The position numbers and the translations under genes were made by a program. Below are positions 35,319 to 47,900 of a stretch of DNA of 64,000 bases, piece by piece. Position 1 is the stretch's first letter. Each line of letters opens with the position of its first letter. Location of the stretch: NCBI GenBank assembly GCA_963573385.1, contig CAUYLG010065968.1:1-64000 (forward strand), written 5' to 3'. A model generated the notes under the pieces. It saw only the letters and a list, made by a program, of their open reading frames with translations. It was not told the origin of the DNA and did not search any database. This DNA comes from Cacajao melanocephalus. Taxonomy: Eukaryota; Chordata; Mammalia; Primates; Pitheciidae.

Positions 35319-36629
35319 CAAGAATGGCCTTTAGTAAATTTCCTCTTTTCTTTTGAATTGTGAAACACACTAAAAATAGACACTGCAGTCTGATAAAGAT
35401 AAGTACTAATAACTGCTTTATTAATAGTAAAGCTGTATTTGAGCTGACAGCTATGACTTTTGACCCCACGAAACCTTCCCATGCTCTTCTAAAATTAGAC
35501 ATGCATACAGTTCACCACGTGGAGTTCTGCTTCATACTTTCTCAGTCTTCAGAGATACAAATCTAGATAAAGTATGGGGTCAAGCTCAACTTTGCCTCCA
35601 TCTCACCAGTCAGATAAGTCAGCCCTTTTTCCATCTCATGAACTAGTGGTGAAACTAGTATAAAAGAAAGAAGTTGAACCGGTGTAGAAGATTGTTTCTC
35701 AGTCTTTTCTTGTAAATGGTGTGGGAAGAGAAAACCCATGTCTAATAAAAGAATATCGACAGGATTTTTTAAATGTACACATATACAACAGGTATAAAAC
35801 TAGATTGCTTGTATTTAAGATTTAAAGTAGATTAGTTCTTGTCCTAAATGCTGTTTTTCTGATTTAATCCTGACTACAATATTGTTCAGTAAGTTACATA
35901 TAATCTCTGCACTAAAATTTTACCCGTTGTCTAACTCATGTCCTTTACAGAAAAATAATACAGGTCCAAATTTCACATTGCATTTAGTTGTTGTGTTTCT
36001 TTTATTTATCATTACTTATTTATTTGTTTATTTTATATAGTGCTCCTCAATTTGTCTAATGTTTTCTCATGATAGTTTTAATTTATACAGTGTTTACAGG
36101 AAAAACTCTAAAGTGATGTTCTATGTTCTCATTCTATCCTATCAGATTAAATATGATTTTATTTTTCTCATACTTTCAATGTTCAGTTTGATTACTTCAT
36201 GAAGGAGAGCTCTTCCAGTTTTCCTTACTTTATTATTATTTCTCTTTGTAATTAGTATTTTTAGTGGAGTTAAATGTGGGAGTGGCTAAATATTATACTT
36301 ATCAAAATTTTAATTTCCACTTTAACATCTCATAGCTGATCTTTTTCCCACACAGAAGCATTTCTCACCATGTTCCAGGCATCAATACCCTGCAGCATGC
36401 CACCATCTTTACTTTTGGATATGTTTGTCACTTGGTTAGCCTCCAACACTCTACTTTGCAAAATGATGACTCTCCACGCCCACCTTGGCATGAATATGTG
36501 CCTTGCATGGAGTCTTTAGTTACATTAGTGCTAAATTGTTTATTTAAAAAAGCAGAAATCATCATTTTTATGTAGGGATGAAAGGAGATATAGTATGGTG
36601 AAGGAGAATTGATATGTGGATCTTTTATT
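35319..36629. other. Unassigned AT-rich sequence
   Basis: About 1.3 kb with no recognised repeat or gene. Confidence 0.5.
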
Positions 36630-36720
36630 CAAGCTTATTTATTCATTTGTTCAACAAACTGATAGAGTGCTGGAGATATAATAATGAAGAATCAGACTTC
36701 TTATACTGGTATATCAAAAT
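36630..36720 (-). mobile_element. L2 3'-end fragment, reverse orientation
   Basis: CTTATTTATTCATTTGTTCA, ACAAACTGATAGAGTGCTGG and AGATATAATAATGAAGAATC follow the reverse complement of the L2 terminus ('attcattcaacaaatattt...gtgctggggatacaa...gaa'). Short and diverged. Confidence 0.45.
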
Positions 36721-37194
36721 ATAATAATTTTAATCCTCGCTCTGCTATTTATAAGATATTACATCGTAGACAATTTACTTTTCTTTCCTCAACAACGGTT
36801 GCCTCCACTGCAAATGAATGGTTTTTGTCATAGCCCTATTGTGGCTATGATGTTCTTAGTTTTACTGAAGGCCAGTTAAAAGGTCCTTGATGAAGAAGCT
36901 GTATTTCTCATAATCAGCATTCATGGCTTTCATTGGGATTTTTTTGAGTAACCTTGTTTCGTATCCAAAGTAAATCATTGATGGTATTGAAAATAAACTT
37001 AATTATCTTTTATTATTATTCTTGCAATTGGATATCTCTTTGATATTTATGATGTCATTAAATCAACTAGAGATAGAATCTGTTATTGGATTTTTATCTT
37101 GTAGTGAGAGGAAAGTCTAAGGTATATGGTAATTGAATTATACTTTCAGTAACTAGGGAAATAATCATAGGATAGGTCTGTGAATTTACTAGAC
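36721..37194. other. Unassigned sequence
   Basis: About 470 bases with no recognised feature. Confidence 0.5.
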
Positions 37195-37716
37195 CCACTG
37201 CAGCTTGAACTTAAGCATAAAATTCTATCCATGAAACCTGTAAATATGTTACCTTATGTGACAAAAATAACTTCGTGTACGTGATTAAGACTGTTGAGAT
37301 TGGGGCACTGTCCAGACAAATCCAATGTAATTTCAAAGTTCCTTATAAAGCAGTAGGAGGAACTGAGTTAACGAAGACCATGCAACAGTGGAAACAGAGG
37401 AAGATAAGTTGTGATGTTAGAAACAGAGATCAGACAGAGAGAAAGAGAGATTTGAAGATACTACATTGTTGGACTTGCAGCTTGAAGATGGAGGAAGGGG
37501 TCATATGCCAAGAAATACAGGTACGCTGTAGAAACTGAAAATGGAAAAAAGACCAACCATGTCACCCCTTAGAGCCTCCAGAAGAAATGCAGCCATGCCT
37601 GATGAAATTTGATTTAAGGACTTTTGACTTCCAGAACTGTAATATAATAAATGTGTGTTGCTTATCATCACTAAGTTTGAGATAATTTGTTACAGCAGCA
37701 ATCAGAAACCAATGCA
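37195..37716 (+). mobile_element. MLT1 (ERVL-MaLR) LTR, near full length
   Basis: Follows an MLT1 consensus over about 500 bases: CTGTAAATATGTTACCTTAT, GTGATTAAGACTGTTGAGAT, AGTTCCTTATAAAGCAG, AGAGCCTCCAGAAGAAATGC, CTTTTGACTTCCAGAACTG, then the poly(A) signal AATAAA at 37646-37651 and TTGTTACAGCAGCAATCAGA at the end. The 87-codon frame at 37275-37538 lies wholly inside it and is not a gene. Confidence 0.85.
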
Positions 37717-38325
37717 TAAAACAAATAATAGCTAACAGATTGTTCTTTTTTTTTCAGTCTGACAGACACTTTAATCAGTTAGCTATTTCAGTTATCTCAG
37801 TAAAACACTTCCTGCCACTTGGTCTCTGCTATTCCACAAATTTAGCACCATTATTGATATTAAGGAGAACATCTCTAGAGTGACATTTCCTACCGTTATA
37901 GTCTAAGGAGGCAGCTCTCAAAGAGATTTTCTGAGATATTGGTACTCCCTCTACTAATTACTTTTCAAGGTCTTAGTGAAGAGACTCTTCCGGACCTTCT
38001 TGAGAAATGTAATGGGGAGAACAGGGTTGTATAGTTCATCCACAATAAATCAAAACAAATGATCCTATCTTCCAAAAGATTTGGATTCTGTCCTCTACAT
38101 CATGATAAGAAATTCTGGAAGCTCAGCTTCATTACATTGAATTTCATTTTCAGTCAATCAGCCACATAACTTTTTAAACTTCCAGCTACATAATTTAACA
38201 GAAGAAATCTAGAATCTTTGGTAAGTGTTCTCATGAGTAAATTTCACCCAATTCAGTGCAAATATTCCATTTTCCATAGACTATTGACCTTAGAATTCAT
38301 CCCCAAACATAATCCATCCCCAAAT
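37717..38325. other. Unassigned sequence
   Basis: About 600 bases between two MaLR LTRs. The last part may be the decayed 5' half of the LTR that follows, but I see no firm landmarks. Confidence 0.45.
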
Positions 38326-38566
38326 ATCCCTTCTGATAGGATTAATGGCTTTATAATAAAATGTAGACAAGGCTTGATATCTACCATATGACAACACAAT
38401 GTGTAGATGGCCACAAGACAAGAAGAAGGGCCTGCATGAGAAACCAACCACGCTGGCACATTGATTTCTGGCTTCCTGCCTTGCGGACTTAGAGAAAATA
38501 CATTTCTGTTGTTTAAACCAGTCAGTCTATAGCATTTTGTTATGACAGCCTGAACAGTCTAATACA
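38326..38566 (+). mobile_element. MaLR LTR 3' portion (MLT1/MST-like)
   Basis: CTGATAGGATTAATGGCTTT, GGCTTGATATCTACCATATG, ACAACACAATG, CCACGCTGGCACATTGATTT, ACATTTCTGTTGTTTAAACC and TTTTGTTATGACAGCCTGAA match the 3' half of an MLT1-group LTR and end at AATACA. The 5' half is not recognisable. Confidence 0.72.
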
Positions 38567-38874
38567 GATTCTTTCAGGAAACCTACAAGTTTCTCATAGT
38601 GAGAATATAAGAAAGATTTCCTCATGGTCCTGAAATAGAAAGAAAAAGAGTAAATATTATGAAATACAACCTGAGCCTTATTTATAAAGAAGAGTTACGC
38701 TGTAGTGGAAAGGCTTTGGCTAAACACAATTCTGAATGGAGGCCCAAGCTAGGCAAAGAGAATTTCTCCCAATTCCAGCAGCTCTTGCTTCCCTGTGTCA
38801 CCTAAGGGTATAAAGCGGTAAAATTGTAAAAATAGTAGTAAAATAAAAAAATAAAACCAACCTAAAGAAAATAT
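38567..38874. other. Unassigned sequence
   Basis: About 300 bases between an LTR and an L1M start; no feature recognised. Confidence 0.5.
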
Positions 38875-41525
38875 AATTAGGACTTCTGGTTTCAGCTCCC
38901 AAAAAATACAGAACTTGGAAGTTGTCATCTGTCCTTACAACCAGAAAACAAGGTGAACAAATTGCAAATCATTGACATTTTGGGGGCTTGTTAGAGAACT
39001 GTGGTTGCAGGGAAACCCTCCCCCCAAAACATGGAGAAGTAAGCTAACATAGAGAAACTACAACTGAGAACTGCTTACCTGCAGTAGAGTTGCTGGAGTT
39101 TGAAACTGGTAAGAACATTTAGATGGTAATTTCTATGAATTGAGCGAGGCTGAGTGTGGACTAGCATAAGAGTAAGAAACTCTTGACGCCTCAGTCTCAG
39201 GGAATTCCCCGTAATTTCATGGCTTTTGCTTCCAGAAATTCCATCAGAGTGTAAGGGTGAAGAACCAAAAGTGATACTTTTGGGGTTCTGGTCGGAGTAA
39301 AGGAAAAATAATCACTGTGAAATACTCTAAATATTTTTACTAAGAAATATCTGCTCTGCATGTTAAACAAACAAACAAGCAAACAACTTTACTAGAGCCT
39401 AATCCAATCTAAGAGACTGGCATTTTTTGCTTTCACACACCTCTAGTCTTCATATTTCTTCTAAGGGGGAAAAATAAGCTAAGATACTCTTGCTAAGACT
39501 GCAGCATAGGAACGTGGGCCAACTAAAAGAAATTTATTCATAATATTATAGAACACTTGTTCTTCCTTATACCTTTCCATCAAAAATAGAGCTCCGGTAT
39601 TATAACAGAAGATTAAAGCTGACAGAGCTGCAAGATGCAGACTCTATTTTAGGTGTTTTCAGAAAGTTCAAAGACATTGGGGAAGCAAATAAAAATGAGG
39701 GCAGTAGAGAAATTGGAAGTCTCTAACACCTGCAGTCATAGCAAACATTAAACACAGCACAGCTCTAGCCTGATTAACTTAAAACCTCAAGATAAAGGCC
39801 TATTTATCTAATACTTAGAACATCAAGTCCTACTTTCAACACTAAATTGAGATATGCTCAATGTTGAAAAAAAAAGTCTGAAAGAACAAAGAAAACATCA
39901 GACCTGACTCAGATATGACAAAGATTTTGAAATTCTAAGCAATACTCTTATAATTATAATTAATATATTAAGTACTCCATTTTAAAAAATAGACAACATG
40001 CAAGAACAGATGGTAATATAAGCAGAGAGATCAAAACACTAAGAAGTATCAAAAAAGACTAAAACTTAAAAGAGAAAACTGTGACAGAAATAAAGAGAGT
40101 CTTTGATGTGCTCAGTAGTTGACTAGACCCTGCCAGGGGAACCATACATGAACTTGAATATTTATCAATAAATATTTGCTTAACTAAAATAGAAATTTTA
40201 AAAAAATACCAAAGAAAAATATAACAAAACGTCTAAGACATGTAGCATAATTATAAAAACATGAAATATAATCAGGGAGAGTGAAAAATCCAACAGGGGG
40301 AATACAAACCTCGCCTATGCATGCATACATATAAGGTTATAGCAAACATTTCAACAGAAACTGTGTAACCAGGAAGAAAATGAATGAAATGTTTAAGATG
40401 TTGAAAAAAAAAAAGTACTTGAATTCACTGTGCAGCGAAATTGAACTTCAAAAGTAAACAAGAAATAGACTTTTAGGAAAATGATTACCAGCATACTTGC
40501 CCTGCAAAAAAATATTTTTAAAGGTTTTTTTAGGGAGAAGGATAATAATCTTATATCTGCATAAGGAATGAAAGGATATTAGAGAATAAATAAAGATAAA
40601 ATATTTTGTCTTATTTATTTTAAATGACTAGAAAAGAAAATGTCTGTTTAGAATAATAACAGTAACAATATATTAGGTGTTTATAACACAAGGATAAGTA
40701 AAATGAATTGTAGGAATGTCATAAGAGATGGCAAAGAAGATTTGAGAATACCTTTATAAGAATATTTTCTAAGCATTTTATGACTAGTTTATAAGTTACC
40801 TGCATGACAGAGAAGGCAGAATAGTGTTACTTTTAGGTGGATTTGGAATAGTTGCAAATGCATTTCATCAACTCTAGAACAATCAGTAATTTTTTAAAGA
40901 TTGATATATTAAGAGAAACAATTAAATTATGCAAAATGTTCAGTAAATATCAAAAAAGGAATATAAGATGCAAAGATACTAACTCAACTATATTGATAAT
41001 TACTTTAAATATAAATTGTCTAAATATTTTAATTAAAAGACAAGGATTATTATTGGAATGGGTAAAAAAAATAGCTATATGATTCTACATAAACTCACTT
41101 TAAATGTAAAGACAAAAATAAGTCAAACATAAGGAAGAGATCACATGTTAATACTAACCAACAAAGCTGGAGTATCTATGTCAACTTCCAAAAAAGCAGA
41201 CTTCAGAAAAAGACAAATTATAGAAATAAAAAGACACAGCAAATAATAAAAAGGTCACTATTCAAGATTTAAAAATGTCTTAATATATATGTACTTAGCA
41301 ACATAGCATCAAATTTGTAAAGCAAACCCTGATAGATCTGCAAGGAAAAATAGGGAAATTCACTACAATAGTTGGAGACTTCAACACCTTGCATTCAGTA
41401 ATAAATAAATCCCATAAGCAAAAAAACAAATACATATTTACCTGAACAGCACTATTAATCAACTTGGTCTGAGTGACAGATATAGAATACTATATCCAAC
41501 AACAGCAAGATTGTGTAGTTGTACA
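38875..41525 (+). mobile_element. L1M with 5'UTR, deleted ORF1 and the start of ORF2
   Basis: The 5'UTR matches L1M landmarks (GAACTTGGAAGTTGTCATCT, TCATGGCTTTTGCTTCCAGA, GTGAAATACTCTAAATATTT). It leads to ORF1 start sequence (GACAACATGCAAGAACAGAT near 39993), then jumps within ORF1 to its 3' end (CTTGCCCTGCAAAAAAATAT). Next come the inter-ORF region (AACAATATATTAGGTGTTTA) and the N-terminal ORF2 endonuclease (from about 40950), fading near 41525 (CCAACAACAGCAAGATTGTG). Broken throughout, and truncated at the 3' side. Confidence 0.85.
40852..41082 (+). pseudogene. L1M ORF2 N-terminal endonuclease remnant
   Basis: A 76-codon frame whose second half (TILIITLNINCLNILIKRQG) is the beginning of the L1 ORF2 endonuclease. 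The usual 'LNINGLN' motif keeps the metal-binding Asn but has Gly replaced by Cys. The first half is inter-ORF sequence. A relic. Confidence 0.85.
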
Positions 41526-41930
41526 TCTTTATAAGGTAACCCCTCTTTAACCACTAAGAGATGATTCTCGAGAGCTGTGGTAATTGCTTAATGGTCATTG
41601 AGCCAAATATCACTAAACTGAATCTTGTTCAAATGCAACCTCAGAGTAGATGCTATTAAAAATACACGATGTGTCCAAACCATCTATAAGCATCCCTCAT
41701 TTTTTTCATTTCCTTAGCATCATTTATTTCCTTCTGGTTGTAAGCTCTTGATAAATTGTATCTAATTGTATTTTATAAGATGGTTTTATTTTCATTTTAT
41801 CCAGAAAATCATCATACATATTTCTTCAGGAGTGTTAGAAAACCATACCTAATATTGCATAAGCTTTTGGAGCTGTACTCTGTTTTCCTTTGACAATCTT
41901 CATTCTCTAAAACCTTAGGAAATGTTTTTC
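41526..41930. other. Unassigned sequence between two L1s
   Basis: About 400 bases with no recognised family. It ends with a GGAAATGTTTTTC stretch that may be the left target duplication of the next L1. Confidence 0.45.
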
Positions 41931-42625
41931 CAAGCAGGTTGCTTGTTCATGCCGATGATATTTTCTTTTGCTGTGCAGAAGTTTGTTAGTTTAATTAGAC
42001 CACATTTTTCAATTTTGGTTTTTGTTGCAATTGCTTTTGGCATTTTTGTCTTGGAATCTTTGCCCATTTCTATGTCCTGAATGATATTGCCTAGGGTTTT
42101 TTCTAGGATTTTTATGGTTTGGGGTTTACATTTAAGTCTTTAATCCATCTTAAGTGAATTTTTGTATAAAATGCAAGGAAGTGGTCCAGTTTCAGTATTC
42201 TGGCTAGCCAGTTTTCCAAACACCATTTATTGAATATGAGATCCTTTCCCTATTGCTTGATTTTTCCAGGCTTGTCGAAGATCAGATGGTTGTACATGTG
42301 TGTTGGTATTTCTGAGGGCTCTGGTCTGCCCCATTGGTCTATATGTCTGTTTTGGTACCAGTACCATGCTGTTTTGGTTACTGTAATCTTGTAGTATAAT
42401 TTGAAGTAAGGTAGTGTGATGCCCCCAGCTATGTTCTTTTTGTTTAGAATTGTCTTGGCTATACAGACTCTTCTTAGGTTCCATATGAAATTTAGTCTTT
42501 TTCTAATTCTGTTAAGAATGTCAATGGTAGTTTGATGGGAATAGCATTGAATCTGTGAATTAATTTGGCAGTATGTTCATTTTCATGATATTGATTCTTC
42601 CTATCCATGAGGATAGAATGTTAGG
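41931..42625 (-). mobile_element. Inverted 5' part of an L1PA-like element
   Basis: Reverse-oriented ORF2 sequence: TCTTTTGCTGTGCAGAAGTT, TTTAATCCATCTTAAGTGAA, CACCATTTATTGAATATGAG, CATTGGTCTATATGTCTGTT and CTTCCTATCCATGAGGATAG. It covers ORF2 from the block downstream of RT to just before the cysteine-rich region. It abuts a forward segment at 42626 that begins with the next part of ORF2, the signature of a 5' inversion made during insertion (twin priming). Confidence 0.94.
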
Positions 42626-43480
42626 TCTAATATTCATAATTTACTAGGAACTTAAACAAATTTACCTGAAAAAAAAACAATCTCATCAAATAGTGGGCAA
42701 AAGATATAAACAGTAACTTCTCAATAGAAGACATTTACACAACCAACAAACTTTTGAAAAAAAAAGCTCAACATCACTAATCATTAGAGAAATGCAAATC
42801 AAAACTACAATGAGATACCATCTCTTGCCAGTCAGAATCATGATTATTAAAAAGTAAAAAAATGATGCTGGCAAGGTTGCAGAGAAATAGAAATGCTTTT
42901 ATACTGTTGGTGGGAATGTAGATTAGTTCAACCATTGTGGAAGACAGTGTGGTGATTCCTCAAAGATCTAGAACCAAATTGACCCATTACTGGGTATATC
43001 TCTAAAAGAATATAATAATTCCATTACAAAGATACATGCACGTGTATGTTCATTGCATCACTATTCACCATAGCAAAGACATGGAATCAACTCAAATGCC
43101 CACCAATGATAGATTGGATAAAGAAAATGTGGTACATATACATCATGGAATACTATGCAGCCATAAAAAGGGAAAGAGATCTTGTCCCATGCAGGGACAT
43201 GGAGAAAGCTGAAAGCCATCAATTTCAGCAAACGAGCAGAACAGAAAACCAAAAACCGCATATTCTCACTTATAATTGAGAGTTGAACAATGAGAGCACA
43301 TGGACACTGGGAGGGGAACAACACAGACCAGGCCTGTTGGGATATGGGGGATTAGGGAAGGGAACTTAGAAGATGGGTCAATAGGGGCAGCAAACCACCA
43401 TGGCACACGTATACCTATGTAGCAAATCTGCATGTTATGCACATGTATCCCATAACTAAAAGTAAAAGAAAAAAAAAACT
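42626..43480 (+). mobile_element. Forward 3' part of the same L1PA-like element
   Basis: Starts at TCTAATATTCATAATTTACT, runs through the ORF2 C-terminus (GGTGGGAATGTAGATTAGTT, ACTGGGTATATCTCTAAAAG, GGAATACTATGCAGCCATAA) and into the 3'UTR (GGGAGGGGAACAACACAGAC, GTAGCAAATCTGCATGTTAT, GCACATGTATCCCATAACTA), ending in an A-rich tail. A partial target duplication (10 of 13 bases) is seen: GGAAATGTTTTTC at 41918-41930 and GGAAATTTCTCTC at 43481-43493. Confidence 0.95.
43046..43279 (+). pseudogene. L1 ORF2 C-terminal remnant
   Basis: A 77-codon open piece with the typical L1 ORF2 end block (FIASLFTIAKTWNQLKCPPM and then IDWIKKMWYIYIMEYYAAIK). The end of the frame differs from intact L1 because of frame changes after about residue 50. 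It is part of the truncated, inverted element and non-functional. Confidence 0.93.
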
Positions 43481-43629
43481 GGAAATTTCTCTCTATCTGT
43501 AAATACAGATTGATCTTATTTTTATTTAACAATAATGAAAGTATTGATACATGGAAAACCAGAACAGATGTAAATGAAATATTTTTATGTAACATTAATT
43601 CTACATTTTGATGCAAATAATTAAAAATT

Positions 43630-43755
43630 CAAATTAGGTATACCAGAATCTGTGTCAGCTCCCTAGGGTGGCTTTATTGAAGTATGAAGTACCATAAACT
43701 GGTTGGATTAAAACAACATAAATTTATTGTCTCACAGTTAAAAAACTAAATCCTT
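43630..43755 (-). mobile_element. MLT1-like LTR 3' end, reverse orientation
   Basis: GTGTCAGCTCCCTAGGGTGG, AGTACCATAAACTGGTTGGA, TTAAAACAACATAAATTTAT and TGTCTCACAGTT follow the reverse complement of the MLT1 3' end. Only about 110 bases are left. Confidence 0.65.
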
Positions 43756-44914
43756 AGGAAAGAAAAATATATTGTATTCAGTTTTCTTGTAAGATGTGGG
43801 CATTTGCTAAGTAATTTATGATTTCTCTAAAGTCTATAATGCAAGTTAAAAATGTTAATATCCATCAAGAGAATGGCTTAACAATAGTATTAAGTATATG
43901 ATACACAGATCATTATAGAGCTAGATGAGTATACAGTTATCTATATGACATTGTCACTGTTAATTTATTATTGTTTGGAGAATCCCACCTGAAATCATAC
44001 AACTAGATGGATAGACTCTAGCCCAGGTTTTCCAACTTACTCTGGAATTGCTCTAATAGCAGAAAAATTTTACTTCCCTAGATTTTCCATCCTGCCTTTG
44101 CATAAATTTGTGGTAGAGTTTCAAACATTTTTCTGATCGTTTAGGGCTACATTCAAGATCAGTATTAATGGTGCCATGTTGATTATTATTCTGATATTTA
44201 TTTTCTTAGGATAATACTCCATTTCTTTCAATAATTGATTTTATAATATGATATGAAATCTTTAATGAAATATTTGTGGGGGATATGTGTAAATCTAAGG
44301 TGTATACATATTGTTTCTCAACAAAATAGAATTTATAGGCACAGAATTTGAGTTTCACACATGAAAACAACAAAGATGCTCTTTTTCATGTAGTCTGATT
44401 TCTCTATTTGATCACTTAGATATCTAAATATTTTTCAGCTCATCTTTTCTTTAGCTCAGCCTAAATCTGGCAACTCAGTGCAAGCTCAGTTATGTTTGAG
44501 TTGAATTTTTGGAATAATTTCCGTTAAGCAATTTCCTGAAACAATTTAGAGAGCATACAATCAGCTTTCATCATGTTTAATCTCATCACATGTTTAGGCT
44601 GAGCATAAGATCTCTTTAATGAGTCATATGGAAAAGTTGCTTTCTGGCTTAGCAACTGCCTCTATGCTTCAGCAATTTAATTATAGTTAAATATAGAGCA
44701 AAAGAATCCAGGAGTCAGCATTGACCAGAATGCTGTTACAAAAAAAGTATAATCTTTAGTGCATTATACTGAATTATATACACAAAATACTGTGTCTCCT
44801 ATTGTGACCTTTACCAAAAACATAATAATAAATTTTAAATTAATTTGGGAAAATTATTTTATAGAATGTAATATTTCTTAAGTACCATGACTCATATGTT
44901 TCATTTTGTGTATA
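43756..44914. other. Unassigned sequence with a possible MIR core
   Basis: Mostly anonymous AT-rich DNA. Bases 43978-44035 (CCTGAAATCATACAACTAGA, CTCTAGCCCAGGTTT) recall the MIR core reading 'ggtcacacagctagt...gaacccaggt', but this is weak. Confidence 0.4.
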
Positions 44915-47900
44915 TACCACATTTTCTTTATTAATTCATCCACTGATGAACACTTAGGTTAATTCCGTAGTTTGGTTATTGTGAATAGTGCTGTAATAAA
45001 TATGAGTACAAATATTCTTTGGAGGTAATTATTTCTTTTCTTTTAGATAATGCCCAGTAGTGGAATTACTGGATCATAGCGTAATTCTATTTTAGGTTTT
45101 CTGAGAATTTATACTGATATTCATAGTGGCTTTGCTAATTTACATTCCAAACTCAGTGTGTAAAAATTTCTTTCTCCACATCCTCTCCAGTATTTGTTAC
45201 TGTTTATCTTTCTAATAAAAGCCATTGTACTTGTATAAAATTATATCTCATTGTGTTTTGAATTGTATTTCACTGGTGAGTAGTGAGGTTGAGCATTTTT
45301 CATATACTTGTTGGTAATTTGTGTGTCTTATTTTTAGAAATGTTTATTCACGTCTTTGCCCACTTTATAATGGGATTATTTGGATTATTCACTGCTGAGT
45401 TGGTTAAGTTACTCATATATTCTAATTAAAATTCCACAATTAGATAAATAGTTTGCAAATATTTTCTACCATTATGTAGGTTCTCTTTATTGATTGTTTC
45501 CTTTGCTGTGCAGAAGCTTTTTACTTTAATATAGTCTCATTTGTCTGTATTTGTTTTTATTATTTGTTTTTGAGGCCTTACTCATAACATATTTTTCTAA
45601 ATCAATGTTCTAAAGTGTTTCCTCTATGTTTTATTCTAGTAGCTTTATACTTTTGTGTCTTAAATTTAAATCTTTAATCCATCCTGAGTTGGTTTTTGTA
45701 TATAGTGAGAGATAGGCATCCAGTTTCATTTTGCGAAGGATATTCAATTTTCCCTGCACCATTTATTGAAGAAGGTGTCTTTTCCTTAATATATGTTCTT
45801 GGTGCCTTGGTTGGTAATCAGTTGGCTGTAAAATACATAGATATATTTCTGAATGTTCTATTCTGTTCCATTGGTCTATGTGTCTGCTTTTCTACCAATA
45901 CCATGCTGTTTTTGCTACTATGCTCTTGTAATATATTTTGAATTCAGATAGTGTGATTCCTCCAGCTTTGTTCCTTTTGCCTAGGATAGCTTTTGCTAGT
46001 TGAACTCTTTTTTGGATACACAAAAATTCTGTGAAAATTGACATTGGTATTTTGACTATCATTGATTGCATTAAATTTATGGATTGCTTTGGGGAGTATG
46101 ATCATTTAAAAAATATTAGTTATTTCTACTCATAAGCATGCTATCTTTTCCATTTGTTTGTATCACCTTCAATTTACTTCTGTGCATTGTAGATTTCCCT
46201 GTAGAAATATTGTACCTCCTTGCTTAAATTTATTTCCAGATATTTTAATTTCTGTAGCCATTGTCAATAGAATTGCCTTCTTGATTTTTTCAGCTCATTT
46301 TTGGGGAATATAAATGCTATAGATTTTTGTATGATAATATTGTATCCTGCAACTTTACTAAGTTTGCTAGATCTAAGAGTTTTTATTGGAATCTTTAGGT
46401 TTTTCTAGACATAACATGAGATAATGGTAAAACAGATAATTTGACTTCATATTTGGAGCCTTTTATTTCATTGTCATATCTGCTTCCTCTAGCTAGGCTT
46501 TCTATGACTATATTCAATAGGAATGGTTAAAATGGGCAGCCTTGTCATGTTCCAGTTCTTAGATAAAAGGCTTTCAGCTTTTCCCCCATTAAGTAGTATG
46601 TTAGCTCTTGGTTTGTTATAAATGGCCTTTATTATGTTAAGGTAAGTTCCTTCTATATCTGAGAGTTTTTATCATGAGGAGATTATAAATTTTATGAAAT
46701 GCTTTCTTACATCTATTAAAATGATGAGATAATTTTTGTATTAAATACTTCATTCTGTTGATGTGATGTATCACATTTATTGATTTGTATATGTTAAGCC
46801 ATCTTTACATCCCTTAAATCAATTCCATTGTATCATTGTATGTATTTTTATGTGCTGTGAGATACAGTTTACTAATGTTTTCTTGATGTATTTTTGTGTC
46901 TATGTTCATCAGATATATTGGCCTGTAGTTTTCTTTTTATGTTGCATAACTGTCTGATTTTGGTATCAAGGCAATTATAACCTCATAAAACTATTTAAGG
47001 AGAATTCTCTCCTTTTGATTTATCTTGAATAAGAATCATTGGTGTTAGTTATTTTTTCAAAGTTTGGTGGAATTCAGAAGAGTCTATCCATTCCTGGACT
47101 TCTTTTTGATGACAGATCTTTTATTCTTTCCTTGTTCTTTCTTGTTACTGGTCCCTTCAGGCTTTCTATTTGTCCTGATTCAGTCTTAGTAGGTTGTATG
47201 TGTGCCAGAATGTTATCATTTCCTCTGGGTTTTCAAGTATTTTAGTGCATAGTTGTTCATAGTAATCTCTGATACCCTCTTGCATTTTTGTTGTATCAGC
47301 TGTCTCCCTTTTGATTTCTAAATTTATTTGTCTTCTCTCTTTTTTTCCTTATTCTAGCTGGTGCTTTGTTAATTTTGTTTGACTTCAAAAAAGCAACTTT
47401 TCCCTTTGCTGATTCTTTGCCTTGTTATTTTAGTCTCTACTTCATTTAGTTATCTTCTGATCTTTATTATTTGTTAGTTTTATAACTGTATTTTGGTATG
47501 GATCATTCTTGCTTTTTAAGTACTTCACAGTAAATGATTAAATTGCTTATTTGAAATCTTTTGACTTTTTTGATATGGGCACTTACTGGTATAAACTTCC
47601 CTCTTAAAATTGCTTTTGCCGAATCCCACAGGTTTTAGTGCAATGTGATTTTATTTTCATTGGTTTCGAAAAGCTTATTGACTTCCTCTTTAATTTTTTT
47701 CTTGACCAAAATGGTCATTCGGGAGCATGTTGTTTAATTTTCATGTATTTGTAGAATTTCCAAAGTTCCTCTCATACTTGATTTCTTGTTTTATTCCATT
47801 CTTTTCTGACAATACACTTGATTATAATTTTATTTTTTAAAATGTTTGGCATTTGCTTTGTGTTATAACATATGGTCTGCCCTTAAGAATGTTCCATATT

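Noticed and set aside
43266..43616. 116-codon minus-strand frame
   Set aside because: Antisense of an L1 3'UTR plus flank. Hydrophobic runs come from A/T-rich antisense codons.
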